From Candidatus Nomurabacteria bacterium (GTDB lineage Bacteria; Patescibacteriota; Minisyncoccia; Phycocordibacterales; CSBR16-119), in assembly GCA_007117675.1 (NCBI GenBank), contig SKGB01000018.1:1-13863 (forward strand): a DNA stretch of 13,863 nucleotides, written 5' to 3'. The position numbers and the translations under genes were made by a program. The notes beneath the pieces were generated by a model. It did no database searches and was not told where the DNA came from. It was given only the letters and a program-made list of their open reading frames with translations. Position 1 is the first letter of the stretch, and each line of letters begins with the position of its first letter. Shown here piece after piece: positions 11,095 through 13,863 of this stretch.

Positions 11095-13863
11095 ATGGTT
11101 ATAGAAATGTCGCCACGCAACAACAATAAACAAAATGCTTCTTCTTATGAAGAGGCATTTCAGACTATTACTAATGCAAAAAATAAACAACAAGAAAAAG
11201 ATAAAATGATGCAACAAGCACTTGAAAAATTAAGAGAGGAACAGTCAGAAGGAAAAAGGGAGCAAATGAATAAAGATTTTAATAAATACGAGGAAAAATC
11301 TCGCGGAGTTCAGGCTGGTCTTCAAACCGCCGCTGAGCATTATGGTTCAGAATATCGAAATTATGAATTTGGTGCTGGAAACAGATTTGCTTCTGAAGAA
11401 CAGAAAGGTCGTGCAAAAAAAGACAAAGAAATACAAATGGCTGAAGATTGGAAAACTACAGAAGGTCAAGAATCAGAAATTCAGTCAATAAAAGAGAAGC
11501 AGTTAAAAATTGAAAAAGCTCTTACGGTGGTTCAAGAGAGTTTGCGTTCTCTTTCACAAGAAGATCATGTTGACCCTGAAATTATCAAAGGTCTTGAAAA
11601 ACAAGAGAAAGATTTAATTTTTCAATTAAATACTTTTCGTATGACAGATCCTTCTTTGTATGATGGTTCATATGAAAAAGCAAGAAATTCTGTTAAGAAT
11701 ATGAGTAAAGAGACTGTTCAAGACAAAGAATTTTTAATGTATTCAGGAAACACAAATATTACAGGAGTAACTCCTACATGGGAGGCTACAACAACCAATT
11801 ATACAGCTGAGAATAAAGCAGTCTCTAGTAATCTAGAGTATGGAGATGCCGATGTAGATATAAAAGAATTTTCTCAACCAGTGGAGCAAGCTGATAGCAT
11901 GAGAGATACTCGTACACCACAGTCGGTCACTGATAAAACACCTTCTAATAATATAGATACTTTAGAAAAAGCACTTTCAACAAATAAAAAAGAAGACGAT
12001 CTTGCTCTTACAAGTTCGTCTGCGGTTGGTAAAAATGATTTGAATGTTGAAAGGGTAAAAGAGTCAATATTGTCCTCGTCTGAATCATTTGAAAATAAAA
12101 CCCCACAAGCTTTAGATTCTCGAACACAGGGCACTCTTGCTAAGATGGGCGTTTCTTTTGATGATTTAGTCAGGGAGGTTCCTGATTTTGCATATATGTC
12201 AGAAGGTGCTCGCGCCTTTGTCTTGGATAAAGTTCAACAGCAGGGTGTCGAAAAGATTCAAGAAAATGCAGAGCGGTTGTTTGAAGAATCAAAAAATAAA
12301 TCTTCTCGCTTAAAAAGAATATTTACAAAAGGGTCTCTTTCTCGTGAGGCAAAAAGACAAGCGGTTCAAGAGTATAAAGGTCTGGAAAATTACAAAGATG
12401 ATATTCAAACTATGGTTCAGTTTGTGGAAGATTCAGTCATTAAGGGTTATATTGATCGCGATATTGTTATAGATGAAAAAACAAACAAGCCTCGTATTGA
12501 ATACATGGTTGTTCCAAAAAAACATGAAAATAACAAGGAGATGGATCGTGTTTTCAAAGAGTATAATCGTGCAGCAACCAATCTGGTTAATATTCCTTAC
12601 GAATGGTCTCTACCAGATGCTACAAAAGAACAAAAAGAAAAACATGAACAAGCAGAGAAATATTTTAAAGCACAAGAAGAAGCTTTAAAAAGCCTGAATT
12701 ATTTTGTGGAAAAAAAAGAAGATGTTGTTGAGAATATTATACATACAGAAAATGTTTACAGAGATGTTAAACTTGCTCAGCTTATGAGTACTCATCCGGA
12801 TGTTGCTCAAGATCTTGAGAGAATGGAAAAAGCTGGTTGGTGGAGTGACTTGAGTTACAAGGTCAAAGCTGGTGGAGCTGGTTTTATGATTGGTTCTCTT
12901 TCTCGTTTATCTTCTCGGGCGTTGTTTGGTCTTGGTGGCGCTGTTGGAGCATCTGCTTTAATTGGAGGATATCTTGGTGTGGTGAAAAAAAATAAAGAGT
13001 TTGCTCAGGATACAAAAGATGTTCGTCGAGGAAAAAATTTAAAAGATACAACAAACAAAGTTTTTCATGCTGATAAAAATATTGACCGCCTTGATAAACT
13101 AACTGATGCTCTTCAGAAAAAATCAGAAAAATCACCAGAAAGCATAAAGCGTTCTGCAGAAGCTGTACAAGATAGACTTCGAATGCTTGACCAAAGACTT
13201 CGTGAGGGTCGGGTGAACTTTGGAAAAGGCAAAGATCAGTTAAAAAACAAACACGAACTTATGAGAGCTATGGCTCATGCATCAATGGTTTTATATGGTG
13301 TTGAAAAAGTTGATTCTTCTACATTTGTGCCAAATAGGGTTCGACAATATTTTGAAAACCAAGACAGAGAATCTCTATCAAATCGACGGATATCTCGAGT
13401 AAATGCTGCAATTATAGGTGGCTCCATAGGTGCATCTGCTGCATTTGTGGGTGCGCTCGCCGTTGATTATTTAAAAGGTGGTCAATTACTTGAATCAATA
13501 AAGGAAAGTATTGGCACTGGTGTTCCAGACGCTAACATCACTCCTCCAGATACCATTGACCCAATCTCTCCAACTCCTCCCGAGCCTGTTGATTCAAATC
13601 TACCTCCTCGAGAAATTGTTGTGCCGCCGATGGCACCACTTGACCCTGAAACATTCACTCCAAGCGACTTTGAGGTGAGTGTAGACGCTTCGTCACGAGG
13701 TGCAATTGCAACTTTTGAGGATTTGAAAAACCAACTTCGTGTCGCGTATCCGGATATGTCTCAGGCTCCCGAGCATGTGCAAGAGTTTGTGAAAAAAAGT
13801 GCAACACAGCTTGCTATGGAGGAAAACATGTTTCGACCGGATCAGGTGGATGAAAGCGCAAAA
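11095..13863 (+). CDS. Large unrecognised protein, 923 codons and continuing beyond the window
   Basis: The frame is open from ATG 11095 to the window end, so the C-terminus is missing. Residues 1-60 are Lys/Glu/Gln-rich and likely coiled coil; 60-200 are also charged and helical (SLSQEDHVDPEIIKGLEKQEK). Residues about 215-340 are low-complexity Ser/Thr/Asn. A helical domain follows at about 345-590 (VSFDDLVREVPDFAYMSEGA and onward). Gly/Ala-rich hydrophobic segments at about 593-630 and 771-792 could be membrane-spanning. A Pro-rich linker lies at about 816-855 (TPPDTIDPISPTPPEPV) before a further helical domain (ATFEDLKNQLRVAYPDMSQA). No signal peptide is present. The layout suggests a cytoplasmic coiled-coil part, a membrane anchor and an external part behind a Pro-rich spacer. 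It is near-leaderless and divergent from the M23 hydrolase. Function is unknown. Confidence 0.8.
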   Translation, partial: MVIEMSPRNNNKQNASSYEEAFQTITNAKNKQQEKDKMMQQALEKLREEQSEGKREQMNKDFNKYEEKSRGVQAGLQTAAEHYGSEYRNYEFGAGNRFASEEQKGRAKKDKEIQMAEDWKTTEGQESEIQSIKEKQLKIEKALTVVQESLRSLSQEDHVDPEIIKGLEKQEKDLIFQLNTFRMTDPSLYDGSYEKARNSVKNMSKETVQDKEFLMYSGNTNITGVTPTWEATTTNYTAENKAVSSNLEYGDADVDIKEFSQPVEQADSMRDTRTPQSVTDKTPSNNIDTLEKALSTNKKEDDLALTSSSAVGKNDLNVERVKESILSSSESFENKTPQALDSRTQGTLAKMGVSFDDLVREVPDFAYMSEGARAFVLDKVQQQGVEKIQENAERLFEESKNKSSRLKRIFTKGSLSREAKRQAVQEYKGLENYKDDIQTMVQFVEDSVIKGYIDRDIVIDEKTNKPRIEYMVVPKKHENNKEMDRVFKEYNRAATNLVNIPYEWSLPDATKEQKEKHEQAEKYFKAQEEALKSLNYFVEKKEDVVENIIHTENVYRDVKLAQLMSTHPDVAQDLERMEKAGWWSDLSYKVKAGGAGFMIGSLSRLSSRALFGLGGAVGASALIGGYLGVVKKNKEFAQDTKDVRRGKNLKDTTNKVFHADKNIDRLDKLTDALQKKSEKSPESIKRSAEAVQDRLRMLDQRLREGRVNFGKGKDQLKNKHELMRAMAHASMVLYGVEKVDSSTFVPNRVRQYFENQDRESLSNRRISRVNAAIIGGSIGASAAFVGALAVDYLKGGQLLESIKESIGTGVPDANITPPDTIDPISPTPPEPVDSNLPPREIVVPPMAPLDPETFTPSDFEVSVDASSRGAIATFEDLKNQLRVAYPDMSQAPEHVQEFVKKSATQLAMEENMFRPDQVDESAK

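Noticed and set aside
1..13863. CRISPR arrays, transposase genes, rRNA or tRNA genes
   Set aside because: Looked for by eye on both strands; no regularly spaced repeats, transposase motifs, rRNA segments or tRNA cloverleaves were seen.

Overview
The window looks like a chromosomal segment of a small-genome, AT-rich bacterium, most plausibly a Patescibacteria/CPR lineage (Parcubacteria-like). This is an inference. It rests on compact alternating-strand genes, several promoters whose -10 box sits 6-9 bases from the ATG (leaderless or nearly so), a bare core set (S15, XerC/D-type recombinase, ExoIII, YifB/ComM, LysM-M23 hydrolase) among unrecognised proteins, and a very large unrecognised protein with a coiled-coil start and a proline-rich tail. 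TGA and TAA both act as ordinary stops, so there is no sign of the UGA-glycine code of Gracilibacteria/SR1.

Region 1 (1-2825) is a co-directional accessory cluster. It holds a protein with an HxxxH...E pattern, a receiver-like protein, a two-helix mini membrane protein and an unrecognised 107-aa protein, closed by one strong terminator. The spacers carry RNA structure: two copies of a two-hairpin plus boxA-like element (1185-1259 and 2362-2441) and, between them, a complete hammerhead self-cleaving ribozyme (2074-2122). This is the most unusual part of the window.

Region 2 (2824-6327) holds exonuclease III (-), a CTP-dependent lipid-kinase-like membrane protein (+), a SAM methyltransferase (-), a 119-aa unknown (+) and a tyrosine recombinase (-). 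Divergent pairs share compact promoters. The xth/lipid-kinase pair has a symmetric leaderless one. Convergent pairs share terminators, and in one case overlapping stop codons.

Region 3 (6328-8123) has a long imperfect inverted repeat next to the recombinase, then rpsO with its own promoter and terminator. A GNAT acetyltransferase (-) follows, with an attenuator-like leader, and then a promoter-structured RNA-terminator unit that looks like a small non-coding RNA.

Region 4 (8124-13863) contains a YifB/ComM AAA+ protein without the usual cysteine cluster, a LysM-LysM-M23 cell-wall hydrolase (-) with a long leader, and a giant open reading frame (+) that leaves the window. The last two fit the cell envelope. 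The other genes are housekeeping or of unknown role, with no single pathway linking them.
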